A stretch of DNA of 64,000 nt. Origin: Penelope pileata. Its lineage: Eukaryota; Chordata; Aves; Galliformes; Cracidae. The position numbers were made by a program, and so were the translations under genes. Below the pieces are notes generated by a model. That model saw only the letters and a program-made list of their open reading frames with translations. It was not told the origin of the DNA and did not search any database. The DNA lies in contig WBMW01003196.1 of NCBI GenBank assembly GCA_013396635.1, forward strand, positions 199,211-263,210, read 5' to 3'. Shown here one piece after another: positions 12,701-27,700 of the stretch; the first letter of the stretch is position 1, and each line of letters begins with the position of its first letter.

Positions 12701-15700
12701 ATCACATATGCTATTGAAGCAGAGACTGAAAATGTTAAAGAGAATTTAGAAATTGATTCATTGTCTGGTATAATTACAACAAAAGAAAGCTTAATTGGTT
12801 TAGAAAATGAGTTTCTAACCTTCTTTGTTAGAGCAGTCGATGGCGGATCCCCCCAGAAAGAGTCAGTTGTTCCTGTCTACGCTAGAATACTCCCACCAGA
12901 AGTGTCTCTTCCAAAATTTTCAGAACCATTTTATTCTTACACGATTTCAGAGGACATTCCAGTTGGAACTGAGATAGATGTTATCAAAGCAGAGCATAAT
13001 CAGACTTTGGTGTATAGTCTGATTAAAGGGAACACTCCTGAAAGCAATAGAGATGATTTTTTTGTGATTGACCGACAGACTGGAAAGTTGAAACTTGAGA
13101 AGAATCTTGATCATGAAACAACTAAATGGTACCAGTTCTCAGTGCTAGCACAGTATACAAATGAAGATTATGATGTCATTTCCTCAGTAGACGTAAGCAT
13201 TCAGGTGAAAGATGCAAATGATAACAAACCAGTTATGGAATCTAATCCATATGAAGCATTCATTGTAGAAAACATGCCAGCTGGAACAAGAGTGATCCAA
13301 GTTAAAGGAACTGACCTAGATTCAGGACTCAACGGGCAGGTCACTTACAGCTTAGATCCTTCTCAAGAACTAGACATTATAGAGTCTTTTGCCATAAACA
13401 TGGAATCTGGGTGGATTACCACTCTCAAAGAACTTGACCACGAGAAGCGAGACAAATACAAAATTACAGTGGTTGCATCTGATCGGGGTGAAAAAATTCA
13501 GCTATCTTCTCTGGCTGTGGTAGAAGTTACTGTTACAGATGTGAACGACAATCCTCCACGCTTTACTGCAGAGATATATAAAGGAACGGTCAGTGAGGAT
13601 GACCCTCCTGGTGGAGTAATTGCCATCCTAAGTACAACTGATGCTGATACAGAAGAAGCCAATAGACAAGTCACTTACTACATTACAGGTAACTCTTTCG
13701 GAGTAATGTCAGAAGAATCATTTGAGGTGTCCTGGAATGATGTTCAGTATAATTTAATCCTTCAAGTTTTTGAAAAGTACTTGAAACCATATTGCAAAGA
13801 AACAATGTGTGTGTCTTAAAATGAACTATCAAGGGGAATGACTTAAGGGAGAAAAAAAGAATTTTAGGAAACAGGTCTTTGGCTTCCCGTTTGAAGTGTG
13901 CTTTGTTTAACATGCTTCCCTAAGATTTTCGTTTGCTTCATATTTATCATATTTTATTAAGAAATATATATTTATACTGAAATCAGTGAAGTTAAAAAAG
14001 GAACCAAAGAAAACTAAAGTAGTGTTGCTTTCCAGTGGAGTATTCTAACGTTTTTCTTTCTGTAAGTGTCATGTGATGTTATCTGTAATGCTACAAGAAT
14101 TTCTGCACTGATTTTCATAGATTCTGTTGGCAGCAGTTAGATTGCATTAGTATGAGCATCTGTTGACTACTTCTACCTGAAAATGAAGCTATTTCCATAT
14201 ACTTATTTTGCTTATTAAGCTTATAAATGCTTATTTTGCATTTAGATTTTTTTTTCTTTTTAGATGTAATTCAGTGTTGATAGAGTAATAACATTCTCCC
14301 TCGTGTCTTTAATTAAAAGTTTATTTTCATATTTTAGGAGGTGATCCCTTGGGACAGTTTGCTGTTGAAAATGTACAGAATGAATGGAAAGTTTACGTCA
14401 AAAAACCCCTGGATAGGGAAGAAAAGGACCATTATCTTCTAAATATTACAGCTACTGACGGAATGTTTGCTACCAGAGCTTTGGTGGAAGTTAAAGTCCT
14501 TGATGCTAATGACAATAGCCCTGTGTGTGAAAAGGTAGGCACGGTCTTCAATGTCCAGCTGCTTCTATAGGTAAAATGCTAACTCGGTTTCTCTGAAATT
14601 GCTTCTAAGGAGACAGACAAATGGGAATTCCTTTTATGTTCATAGCAGAGATTTTGACTACTAAGATAGAATGCTGTTGTCGCAGGAAAAGGTCCCAAAA
14701 CTCTTATGACTACGCCATTTGATCTTCTCTTTCTTTCTCAGGCTCCTTTCCAGTCTTGTCACTCTCAGGCTTCTCACCAATCTTCTCTTTCCCTCAAGCT
14801 TCTTCCTCAATCCTCTCAAGCTTCTCAAACTGCTCCCTTCTCTGCCTGGCTGGCCTTTATCTAAGCCTGGGGCAACCTCGCCCCAGGTCCACCCCTTCCG
14901 GTCACAGGTGGAAGTGATCTATCAGTATTCCCCAGGCCAGCCACGCCCCTCCACCATGTGCTCAATCATCAGTTCATGCTGTGATCAACTGTTTCCCTAC
15001 AGCTGTCAATGGAAGTGATTTCATGGACAGGTTTATTTAAAATAAATAAATAATCCAAAGATTATTCATTGATGTAATTTCAATACTTTCTGGGTGTTTA
15101 GAGAGTATCAGGAGAATTTTAGCTCACTTCTCTTGCGTTAATGTATACTTTCCCCAGAGGATTTGTTTTAAGCTGCTGCTGTTAGAGTTTGTATGCTGTA
15201 TCTTCCTGAAGGAAGCAAAGCCTCAAAGAAGGCTGTTGTGTACCATTGCTTAGTTGATGTATTTGTGATAAAAGAGTTGAAAAGACTGGAATAGGGTCCT
15301 GCAGTTGCACTCAGCAACATCAAAAGTCTCTAATCCACAAATGCTTTCTTTTTTACTAGGCCATCTACTATACCACATATGACAGTCTGTAAAACAGACA
15401 TGAAATGTGAAGAATGGTGGAGGAAAAACAAAACAAAAGGCAAACAGGAAGGGGGAAGTTATTATAAGAAAGCTCTGGGTTTTTATAGGCAGCTTGTTTT
15501 TGTTTTAGCGTGTTCAGACTTTTCTTAGCTGTCTTGTTGAACACAGATCTGATGTTAATGAGTAGAAAGGCAAAATCTTTTGTTGTTTTGGGAAGGATCA
15601 AGTATACAGTGGCTGATTCTTTTTTTAGTCTGTTTATATTATCACTCGTATACAAATGATCGTAGTTAGCTACAAATTGGTAAGTCGTTTTTAGCTCTAT

Positions 15701-18700
15701 TCCTTTGATAATGCTGATGTTATAAGGCTCAGCCTTTCTATATGAGCTGTAGAGTGCTATAAATGAGATATATGAGTGCTTCGTGCCTTTTAAACTGGAA
15801 GCTTGTATTTCATGAACTGATACATAAAAGACAGGTATCAGTGTCTTCTAGATTGAGCCGGATCTAGACAAGATGATTTACCAAAAGAGGAAAAAATGAA
15901 ATTGCCAAAAATTCAGAACTCCTAGCTTGGGAATGCATTTAATGATCAGTTAATCACTTATAAGTGTTTAGAGTTCTCTGCTGTGCATTAACCCTCAAGA
16001 GTCCTTGTAGTTTCAGTAATAATTACCTTTGAGTGATTTAATAAATATGAATTAACTGGAAAATTGTAAGTCCTTATCATTTTCAGTATTTCATCTCTGA
16101 TTCACTTCATGTGTTCCCAAACATTCAAACAGAATATTTTCTCATCTGTCGTCCTCTCTTTCCATCTCCTTTCCAAGCCCTGCTTACTCCACATGTTAAG
16201 TCTTTCAATGACATTCTAAAATCTTTCAGGCTTTGTACGCTGATACGGTTCCTGAGGATGCCCTTCCTGGCAAACTGATAATGCAAGTATCTGCTACAGA
16301 TGCAGATATTCGTTCCAATGCAGAAATTACTTATACACTACATGGCCCAGGAGCGGAGAAGTTCAGACTCACTCCAGACACAGGTAACAATGCTTTATAC
16401 ACAAAACTCAAATCATCACCTCATTTTATAAAATGTTTTCTGATTTCATTTAGACATACATAAACGTCAGTATTTTAAGCTTTCCATTAAGGATTAATTT
16501 TCTATATAACTGTTCTTTAAAACGTGAGTTTCTAGTACACACACTATTAATATATTGATTGAAAATCAGGGAAAAGTCAAGTATTTGATACATGAGGAAG
16601 TGAAGAAGTAAATAGCGCAACTACCCTGAAGCCACAAACTTTGCATAGAAGTGACTGGAGTAAAAGTATGCTATGAACGTTGTACTTTAATATTGCATTA
16701 GTAGCAACCGTAGTTGATAAACTGAAAACATCTTCATTCAGATTCTCTCTGCCATCATTTTGTTTGGCATGTTAAGTGGGCTGAGGTAAGAATAAGCAAG
16801 AAATTTCCTTTCCATAGTAAATGCCAAAATTGTCTCCAATTTTGTTGGAATCACTATATGATCAAGATAAGTTTTAACTTCCCTGACTTTGTTTGCTTCT
16901 CATGGTATTCCTGTCTTCTAAACTATTATGTAGGTCAGTGCCAGTGCTAAAACTCTGTGCACTGCAGGTTGCAGTAGATAAGTAGTAAGGGAGTAGTTAG
17001 CAATATAGAAAAAAATAAATAAGATAGATACAAAGATATAGTAGAAATATAGAGAAGGCAGTAAGAATACTTCAATGGCAAGATAAATAAAAAGGATCTT
17101 CAAGGGAGTTGACTTTGAATGTCACCTGTGTGCTGTGCAAGCTTGTTACGTAAATTCAGAACTGTTGGGGCTAGCATACTTGCAAAGAACATTTCAGAAT
17201 ACTTTTTCAAATCAGTCAAAAGGAGACAGTGACTACACATTGTGCCTGCCATTGTGTTTACTGTCACTTTGGAAAAAAGTATGTATTAAACTTCTAGAGA
17301 TTTGTCTGTATCAGCTGAGTTATATTTGATGGTATAAATAGCTCTGTTTATTCACTGAATGTTAGAAGACAAGGGTCAAGTCAGTAGCTGTGGAAGGAAC
17401 ACAGCAAAATAGCCCAGGAAAACAATACGTGGACTTCACCGTCTTTTAATTTTCTCTAAATGATAACATATTAATTTGTGAGTGTATACACGTTGTCTCT
17501 GCACTGCTGGGTACTCTCAGTTTAGTTAATTTCTCTTTCAGAAGGAATGGAAAAAAAGGCAAAGGGTTTTAGTATTTAATCTGTCAAAGCAGAAAGGGCA
17601 GGTTGCTGACTTAGCCACTGATTAAATTATCCTCAAAGAGAAAATGGTTGTTTTGTTTTTCTGAGTACGAAGATATTAGAGGAGAATGTGTTAGAGATAC
17701 TTAATTCTTGCAACTTGCATTAACTTACATTTGTTATTCTGTTTACAGGTGAACTGAAAACATTAATGCCACTTGACCGTGAGCAGCAAGCAGTTTATTA
17801 CCTTCTAGTGAAAGCCACAGATGGAGGAGGAAGATTCTGCCAGGCTAATATTGTTCTGACTCTGGAAGATGTGAATGATAACGCCCCAGAGTTTACAGCT
17901 GATCCTTACTCCATTACAGTATTTGAAAACACAGAGCCTAAAACGCTTTTGACAAGAGTGCAAGCAACAGATGCAGATGCAGGTATGCATTCTTTGACCA
18001 GTACTTTTGCTGTGTCTCAAAGTTACATTAATGTTTAGTTAGTCCTATCCTGAAAGGTGTTATGGCTTTCAGTTGAACTGACAGATGTTCCATACCTCTC
18101 AGGAATAGACTCCTGAAAGATATATTTAGGTCTACTAAATCATGTATCACTTTTGTGTGTGAGTAGCTTGGAAAACAAGCAAAAAAAGAAGAAAGAGGAG
18201 AGGGACAATATGTAGGATATTTGTAGTGTAATAAGCTGATACGATTGGTTATACCCTTTTTCTCCTGGAGTAAGGGTGTAAGCCCTATTTGTTTTTGTAA
18301 ATATGCATTCAGGGATTTTAAGCATGCACCACTCAGGCTAGCCATCAATTATCATACCATAAAGGGAATACTTGTCAATTACAGCGTTATGTATGGACTA
18401 GGTGAACTTAGAAGAACCCCTCCACCTGAACTACTCCATTCCATTCCAGAGTATATGCTGCCCTATTAAGATTTTGCTATCTCTATAATTACTGTTTAGT
18501 TACAAGTATTTAAGTGAACGTGAACTGAAAATGACATCAGAGTTTGTTCTCAGGCTTTGTTTTTGTAAGGAAGAATAAAACAGCATAATATCTTTAAAGG
18601 TGTACGATTTCAATATATCAGAAGATTATTAATCAATATGTGCCTCACTGTTTTGAAATAATGAACCTTTGTGCTATGATAAAGCTAGGTTGCTGAACTG

Positions 18701-21700
18701 GAAGGTACTAGACAGATGTTTTCACACTTACCTGGTTTTTGAGACACGGGAGCAAAATACTTTGCCCAAAAGCCTGTGGGTTTTTTGTTTGCTCTGCTTT
18801 TCAGCAATGTTACCAGAAATGATGTTCTTGTTAATTTCAGGTTTTTGATTTTAAATAAACTTACTGGAATTGAGTCTAGTTATTTGATACAGCCAAACTC
18901 TCCCATATCCTCCTGTGTTATTTTTTAAGCCTGCTAAGCAGATGCTGTTGTTCCAGAGTTATAATTAGATTTGTATTACTAATCGTTTCATATTAGCTAG
19001 TTCTGTGACTGAAGCAGAACCATGCTTCATTTTTTTGTCTGACAGAAGATTGGTCCAGTGAAGGACTAGCTCAATTTTTTTAATTAATTACATCTTTTTG
19101 GAAATCATTCTGCCCTTGACAGGAGCCTTTAACTCATGTTGAAATTAACTTTAGTGTGAATGATAGTATTTAACATGCATTTTTTATATTCCTATTGCTA
19201 TCAGATCTGTTGTTTTGTTGGTGTGTTTTGAATGCTCCTTCATGCTCAGCAACTGTTTTTAAAATGCAGGGATGAACAGGAAAATCCATTATTCACTGCT
19301 GAACTCTGCAGAGGGCCAGTTCTCTATTGATGAATTCTCTGGAATCATCCAGCTGGAGAAGCCTTTGGATCGGGAGTTACAAGCTGTGTACACACTGACT
19401 TTGAGGGCTACAGACGAAGGTTTACCTCGAAGATTGTCTTCCACGAGTAGTCTTATAGTTTCTGTTTTGGATATAAATGATAATCCACCTGTATTTGAGC
19501 ATAGGGAGTATAGTGCAAGTGTATCAGAGGACACTTTGGTTGGAACTGAAGTTCTCCAGATCCATGCTGCAAGCAGGGACATTGAAGCCAATGCTGAAAT
19601 CACGTACTCAATAGTGAGTGGGAATGAACATGGAAAATTCAGCGTTGATTCAACAACAGGTAAGATTGCAACTGGTTTTACATTAATGTTTATTTAGTCT
19701 TATACTGAAAGGGTATGTTAGCCTAAACAAGAATAGTGCTGTACTAGGTTCTGCAATAAATTAACCATATATGTTATATGCATCATCCACACAGCCATTC
19801 TGGCTGTAAAGGCAGTGCAACTGTCTGTTCACCCCTTTTGCCAGGATGCTTACTAAAGGAGAACAGAATTTATTTATCACTCCTATTTATTATGTATTTG
19901 GGTTAGATTCATATAGCTGGGAAGAGTAAAAGTTTCCTAGCTGGATCAATAAGCAGGGAAGACATGGTTCTGTAATGACAGAAGCATAATAGTCTTTTCA
20001 CAAAAGCCGTGTAATCAGAATGAGCATCCAGACTTGGTGAAAGATCAGAAATGAAATTGGCAGGGAAAACTAGTAATTGGCCCATGAATACAGTAATTCT
20101 AGAGGAGTTTGATGTGCCATTAAAGAAAGGTTGGAATATTCTATCCAAGTATATATCCAGCGTGACAGTGGAGATTTTAGGCTTGCTTGTTAACCAGATT
20201 TAGTCTCTGAAAGCACTTAGGTTCTTTGGAAAAATTTACCCTGTTATTGACAATACTTTATAACATTTTTGTAAACCTCAACTATAGCTTTGCTTTCTTA
20301 TTTAGTTCTTTTTCTAGAATTAATTTCTGCTGGGGTTTTTTGTCTGTTTGCTTTTAAATAAGATTTCTATCCAAAAGTTAACACTAATTATACTAGTGTA
20401 GCTGAAATTATAATTCTTCCTACTGCTTTTTCCAGCATGCATACTAGTACTGTAGTGTAGAAGTACTTTGCCACTTTAACTTCTTCACAGATTTGAAATG
20501 AGGAAGAAGATTCCAGGAAAACAGTCTTCCAGCAGCAAATTAGTGTGTATATTAGTGACTGAACTATTTTAACTATTTGGTTAAGAACTTGCACTTTAAC
20601 TCAGATATTTGTATCAATTGAAAGTCGTGGTCAGACACATCTGTTGCTTCCTCTGTAATGTCCTCTCCATGTCTGAAATTAATGTTGGTGCAAGGAAAAG
20701 ATATGTTTTCATATTTTGGATTAATTTTAACTGAAAATTTTAAAAAGGACTTCTTCTAAACTTCTTCATTTTATTTCTTCATTTTTTAATTATAAAATGT
20801 GAGCCAGGTGGTTTTAAAATGGAAATCTTTTGTAGTAGTGGCAGGAACTTCTTTTTTGTGAAAAGCCTGATTATCTCTCTGCACAGCTCCAGCTTTACAG
20901 TGACAAATTGAACCCTGAAGAAGTGGAGTATTTATCAGAACAAAATCAGAAATTGCAATGTATAGTACTACAGTAACAGTGGAGTTACTGTGTTTTTGTT
21001 TTATTTTCTCCAATAGGAGCCATTTTTATCATTGACAGCTTGGATTATGAAAGTTCTCCTGAGTATTACTTGACAGTGGAAGCCACAGATGGAGGCACAC
21101 CTTCATTAAGTGATGTTGTAACAGTGAATATTAATGTAACAGATATCAATGACAATACTCCGGTGTTTAGCCAAGACACTTACACTGCAGTAATCAGTGA
21201 GGATGCTGTGCTTGAACAATCAGTCATTACAGTACGTATTGTCACTTTTTTCCCTTGAAATACTCCGTTGTAACAATCATGCTTAGAGTCTTAAAGTAAT
21301 GATTTGAAGATGGGCATAAATCAATAGATAACTTTGCTGCTGAATGAATTGAAATTTATTTTGAAAAAGCTTTGGAACTAGGGACTTGAAATGCTGTGGG
21401 AAAGTAGATGATATTTTGTGATATATTTGGGTTCTCATGAAAAAAGGACTTAAAGTAGTTTTCTGAAGTTCTTCTGAAAGGTAAGCGATGTTGGTATGTC
21501 CTGAATATTAGGATGTTTCTCCTGAGAACTGTAATATGTTAGATCAAAACAGCTATGTTCATCTTCAGGATGAGTTTATCTGAATGATGGTAGAGTCTGT
21601 CTTGACTTGTTTTAAATGAGACTGTAATGCCCCTTAGGTTATGGCAGATGATGCCGATGGACCTTCCAACAACCACATTCACTACACAATTATAGGAGGC

Positions 21701-24700
21701 AATCAGGGAAATCCTTTTACAATTGACCCTACCAGGGGTGAAATAAAAGTGACTAAACTTCTAGATCGAGAAAAGGTAAGTTTTTTGTACTGTTTTGAGC
21801 AGTTGGGATTAATTTAGGTATTTATTTTCGATGACCACTATTTTTGAATGATATCTGTAAATTACCATTTCAGATGTTCCAAAATTAATATGTAGGTTGC
21901 TCTGAAAGTAATGACTCCCATGTATTTCCACAGAAACTACAACAGATACAAAGAGCACAATAATGCTAGTTGATAGAGCAAATTCTCTGCTACAAAACAC
22001 TTTCTCAACATAGTCGCCACCATTAGCTGTGCGTTTTCACCAGCAATGAACAAAAGCTGCATGCCGCGCTCATGTACCAGCAGAGGTGACCCACTGTCAC
22101 TGTCGCCAGTGCTGAAACGCACCACCCCACCGCCTCACTGTGCTCACAGCCATCATTTGGTCTCCATAAACATTCAGCAAGCATCAGTGAATGTCAATGG
22201 GTGACATTTTTTCTGTATGGAGGAATTCATTTCCACACATTTGCTTCATCTGCACTTCTGTGTCAGACGCCATTTGGTCAGAGTGCCCCTCTGCCACATG
22301 ACAACGAAATGGAATGGTATATTGGCAGGAAGGTTCAGCCTTGACTGCCATCCCACCAACATCTTTGTGGGCCAATATAATTAAAAAAAAAAAAAAAATA
22401 GGAGGCACTACTTTCGGAGCAGCCCTTGCACAACCATGACAAAGTGAATGGATCTAATGCCAGTGCCTTTTGGAGCAGGGTAGGGGGCATCTGTGGGGAG
22501 AGAAAAAACATTAAATATTAAGGCAAGCTTTACTGGAGGTTTGCAGTAAAATATTTCTTTCATAAAGGAAAAGCTAACTTTATTATTTTTTTCTTTGTTC
22601 TTCCGTGAATGTGTGTGGTTAATTTTATTTTTTGTTTGTATTAGATTTCAGGATATACCTTGACGGTTCAAGCTTCAGATAATGGAAACCCACCTAGACA
22701 TAACACCACCACAGTTAACATTGATGTTTCTGATGTAAATGACAATCCTCCAGTATTCTCAAAAGGAAACTATAGCATTATCATCCAGGTAAACAAAATG
22801 CATACAGTAAAGCTCTAGTAATCAAATCAATAATGTTATTTGAGTGTTAATTTGTAACTTGAAAAATTCTGCAGGATATATAAACCTAATGGTTCAATTT
22901 CATTTTTCTGTATTTTAGGTTATTTTGTAATTAAGGTTGTTAGTGAGGCTGCCTGCTTGAATAAGTGTTAGGGGTTACAAAATCCATATTGTGCAGTATA
23001 TTTAGAAACTTACTTTGCAAGTAGAGTGTGTTCTCTTTTATGTACTTTGTGTATATATGTGTATGTATATAATATATTGCATTTGAATTGAATTTTTATT
23101 TACAGTGCTCTTAACATCATACAGGCAAGTTAGAGTACATAATAATTTTGCTATTTCTTTTTGATCTTTGAGTCACTTTGGGTACCTGTTACTGTGAAGC
23201 AGGTGTTCTGCGCTGTGACACATAGTTTGAGTTCACTCCTGTTGGCCTCCCTCGGGGCTAGAGGCGATTAAAACAGGAGTAGTATTTCATAGTGCTACAT
23301 ACCAATCCTTTGACTAATTTTGCACCTCAGCATGGTAGTAGTGGGCCAGATTCTCAAATGGCTGTCAAGTATTTGCCTGCTTCAGGGAACTCTTTACTAA
23401 AGCAAAGACGGCAGAGGCAGCTTCCATACTTCTTGTCTTCCTGAGTCCAGTAGAGAATGAATGGAAGGAAACAAAGGAAATTGTATTAAGATCTTTATAC
23501 TGGTAACATAAGTCAGCTCAATCCCTTGGGTCCATTTGCTGTCACTGGTGCCTGGCCCGGTACAATAGGTAAGTGAGGATCAGGCAATGATATCCGGTGA
23601 ACTGTGCCAGCCTCACACGCCACTTCTGTTCAAGACCATGTACATGATTTGTAAAGGTACCTTTCCAAAAGAGGACAAGGTAATTTATCTCTACCCAACA
23701 TTTAGAGTGTGCAGGTAAGATGTCTTGAATTTATTTTTTTAAAGCAAAATCTGTATGTTTGTATGCTGACATATTTTGCTTTCCTCAATTACAGTCTTTC
23801 TTGAAGTCAATATTAGTTAATGTTGGTAATGTTTCCCTCACTCAACTAGAAAGGAAGACCTTCTGTTCTGTTGTTCATTCATGTCAGCCCATCTCAGTAT
23901 GAGGGATGCAGAGAAAAAGCTGGAGGAGTTGCCCAGGAATGCTGGTCTGCATTTCCTGATATACTGGGTGGGAATGGACAAATATGGACACAGTTGGAAA
24001 TGTGCTTAGCTAGTATGAAAACCAAATTAATTTAGATGTTGAAATGTAAATATTTGTATTTTTAAATCATGGTCCTTGTTTGCTTTGCTTAAGGGAAAGG
24101 AAAAAAAAAAAAGCTTAGGCTGCTGAATCTGATAAAATTCACTTGAGAGAATTTCACCTACTTACTCTCAAGAACAAAGAATATGCTTGTTGATAAGAGT
24201 TTTGCAACTGTGAAAGAATAGCATTTTATTTTTGTTATACTTTGCAATAACGCTTCTAATTTTTGGCATTTACAATTTGTATATGTAAAAAAATCTGATA
24301 TATACAGTGTAAGACAAATTGTCTGGGAGAGGTGTTCTGGGTGTTGGATAAGGCTGTGTGTATCAGAGGTGTGAAAACCTGTGTGTGTGAAGTGTCTGAG
24401 ACCTCAGGCACTCCACATGATGCAAACTTAAAATTTTATGATACAAGCTTTTAAACCTGGATTTCATATTTTAAGCAGACTGTGGCTTTAATGAGGACAA
24501 TAATTCAGGACACAAGGGGTCAGATGGAGTAGCGTGCTTTTGTAGTCCTCCCAGTGTGGGCACTGGATTATTTTTAGTGGGTGTTTTAGCTAAATTTGAA
24601 CTCTTTGATGACTAGGTAATTAATCTACTGTAATTTTAATTCAAACCAAAAGTGGAAAATGTAAAGTTTCAAGGCTAAGCTACTTACAAAAATCCAAGAC

Positions 24701-27700
24701 AAAGTTTTAAAAAAGAAACGAAGTTCAAGAATGTATTGCCTTTTACTGTTGTCATCATCCTTCACAGAGGGCGCTATTTTTTCTTAAACAATAATGCCAT
24801 TCTGATTTCGCTGATACTTATTAACTGATTTGACAGTAATTTGGTTTTCTTTTTTCTTCTGTTCTGAAAAATCAATCTCAGTGTATATCTTCAACTACAT
24901 CAAAACTGATGTGATTGTGTTATGCATTTATAGGAAAATAAGCCTATTGGATTTAGCGTGCTTCAGCTGGTGGTGACAGACAAAGATTCCTCTCACAATG
25001 GTCCTCCTTTTGTCTTCACCATCCTGAGTGGAAATGAAGAGAACACTTTCCAGGTTAACCAGCAGGGAGTGCTGACAACAACTGCTGCTCTGAATCGCAA
25101 AGTGAGGGATCACTATTTGCTGCACGTTAAGGTAGGATACAGTACATCTAGCTGTTTTGTTTGTCATTTAAGTGTTAAACTTTTTCCACTTGTACACAAG
25201 CCACCACCTTTCCCTGTTACTTGGAAGGTGACTCCTTGTCTTTCTGTTACAGGATCTTGACATGCCAAGTTAGTTATTTGAGGTCTGTCCCTTGCAGTAG
25301 CATCTTCAGAGACAGTCTGTTGATTTAAATGGAAGTCTACTACAAATGTAGTAGTAAGCTTAATTAAAGTCACTGTACCTGTAAGGTGCCAGTGAAATGT
25401 CAAAAGAGCGAGTGCTCTTGATAAGGCCTTTCATATGAGGTACATTTTTCAGCCTATACATTTTGCTGCACTCTGTCATCTATCTGGAAAAGCCAACGGG
25501 GGAGAGGTCTCTTGAACCACCTCCTGCTCACTGCAAAGTTCCTCTGACCACTATCGCTTTGATGCTTGAAGCTGTGAGCTGCAACACATTGATACAATGG
25601 CAACGGGGATTTTGAAATTTTCACTTCTTAGCAGTACTGACATTTTTCTATAGTACCACATTCTTTTTTCAAGGTCAATTGAAAGCATATATCCTTTTTT
25701 TTTTTTTTTTTTAAGTTTGGAAAACGAGGGCAGTGGACCTTTCACATAGCATTCAACCTTGCTGTCTGATTCTCATAAACAGCAGCAGTGTATGTATAGA
25801 TCTCAGAATTTTGCAGTGGCCAAGAATTCAGAAATGACCCTGAAAGGCTAGGATATCTGCCTACATTTGCTGCAGTTGTGCAAAAGGACCGAGTGATGTC
25901 CAAAAATCAGAATTACATTAAGAGGGTGTATAGCTAACTTCTCTAAAATACTTTTTGCAACTTAACATTGGAATTTTTTTTTTATCTGATCCAGTCATTT
26001 TTAGTTCAGTGACAAATTAAGCAGTTGTGACCAGAGAACTTAGAATTGGTAGGCTAAAAATAGTTGGCCTTAATTCTTAAACTGCATTTCCAGATTCATG
26101 TTTTAGGAAAAATTATCACCTTTGTTTTTACATGAGCTTATATGGCCTTTAAATCTCTGTGTTATTCTCATATGTAATATTGCACATAATTTCTGAGTAA
26201 ATGTGCAGAATTTTACAGCAGTGCTGTTTGCTCCAGGGTGTAGTGAATTCTGTCCACAGTGGGGTAATAATCATGACATATTTACACAATGTCTATCTCT
26301 TCTCTTTGGGGAAGGAAAAAAAGGTAAATTCCCACAGGTACTGTGATTTGTTGCTTGAGTCACTGAAACATGGTATCAAGAGACATGTACAAGAACTAGC
26401 ATAGATAAAGGCTCCATTTATGTTTACTTTAGGATTTAAGAATATGGATGAAAGAGGAGGCAGGAAAGTAAATCATCCCTCTGTCAGCTATTTGCTGCTC
26501 AGTAATGATCTGCTAATGATCTGGTGGGACAGATTGGCCTTCAAGTGATGGCTCTGTTGGCCTTTCTAGGCTGCAAGGTTCCAAAGCAGCAGTAGCGTGG
26601 GCTCTGTCACACTTAGATGATGGGCTTTCCAAATTCTATACTGATTCCCCAAAGTCACCTTTTTGTTTAGGGAAGAAAATATCAAGCAGTGTTTTTCCTG
26701 TATGTACTATTAACGTAATACAAGATTTGTGTCTTTTATTTCATATTTTTCTGTAAGCAGTAACTGATTAACATGTATTTTGCTTCTAAAGCATATTCCT
26801 GTTAATGCATGTAGCTTATTCTGTGAATTGTTACACTGTTTTTGTCCCACTTCATGATTTAGCTGCACATTTGGCCCTTCCTAATGTGTCTGCCTATTGT
26901 TAAGTAGGAGGGACCAATCTAACAGCTTTCTCTAGTTGGATTTATGCAATTCTTTTTATTTCCAAGCCACCTAGACCGTAGGATGCCTGTAAGCAGCCTG
27001 TCAGTACTTTGGCTGTCTTATCTTTAGCACAGCAGTGTCCTTTTTGCTAGAGAATGAATTAAAAGGATATTTTAATGGCACCCAGTAGCTAAACAAGCAT
27101 CTTAAATATACTCATTTAGAACAAATGCTTTTCAGAAATGATATATCACTAAGTTAGACTACACTGATGCCATGCATGTTTTTTTGTTCTGTATCACTCA
27201 ATCTCAATATTTTGTACCTGTCTCATCCTTTGATTTAAAAGTTTCCTGCCTGGATTCTGGAAATATGTCACTGTCTTTCAATTGCCATTTATTATCATTT
27301 ATTATGATAGCTTTTTAAAATTGACACAGTGCTATAATTTGCAATTATCTTTTCTTCAGTTAGTCACCATACACAAGCATGAAGGCATCTAAGACTAAAA
27401 CTAGCATTTCCATATCACAAGCCCGCAGTTTCAATGACACACATAAAAACAGATACATGACTTGCCTGAAAAAAAATTTCCCTCTTTGCTTAAAAGAACT
27501 TTTTTTTCAAAAGCATCTTCTCAAGTTCTTAGGGTCTCTAATTTCTGTACTTTCTTCTTGCAGCTCCTAAGTTAATGGCTGTGCACAATCCATTTTCGCT
27601 TGGTTTTGTTTTTTAACTGACCTTCACTGGCCCTGCTTCTCTGTACTCGCAGCTTTCACCTTCATTACTTTCTGAATGGGGTTGCAGAGGCAGAGCTGCT

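Noticed and set aside
13689..13819. Open reading frame continuing past the giant exon
   Set aside because: A CAG|GTAACT donor sits at 13,688 and the next exon resumes cadherin sequence exactly in phase; the read-through residues show no cadherin features.
24764..24778. ACAGAGGGCGCT as a CTCF site
   Set aside because: Only the 3' half of the consensus matches; the first four positions all disagree.
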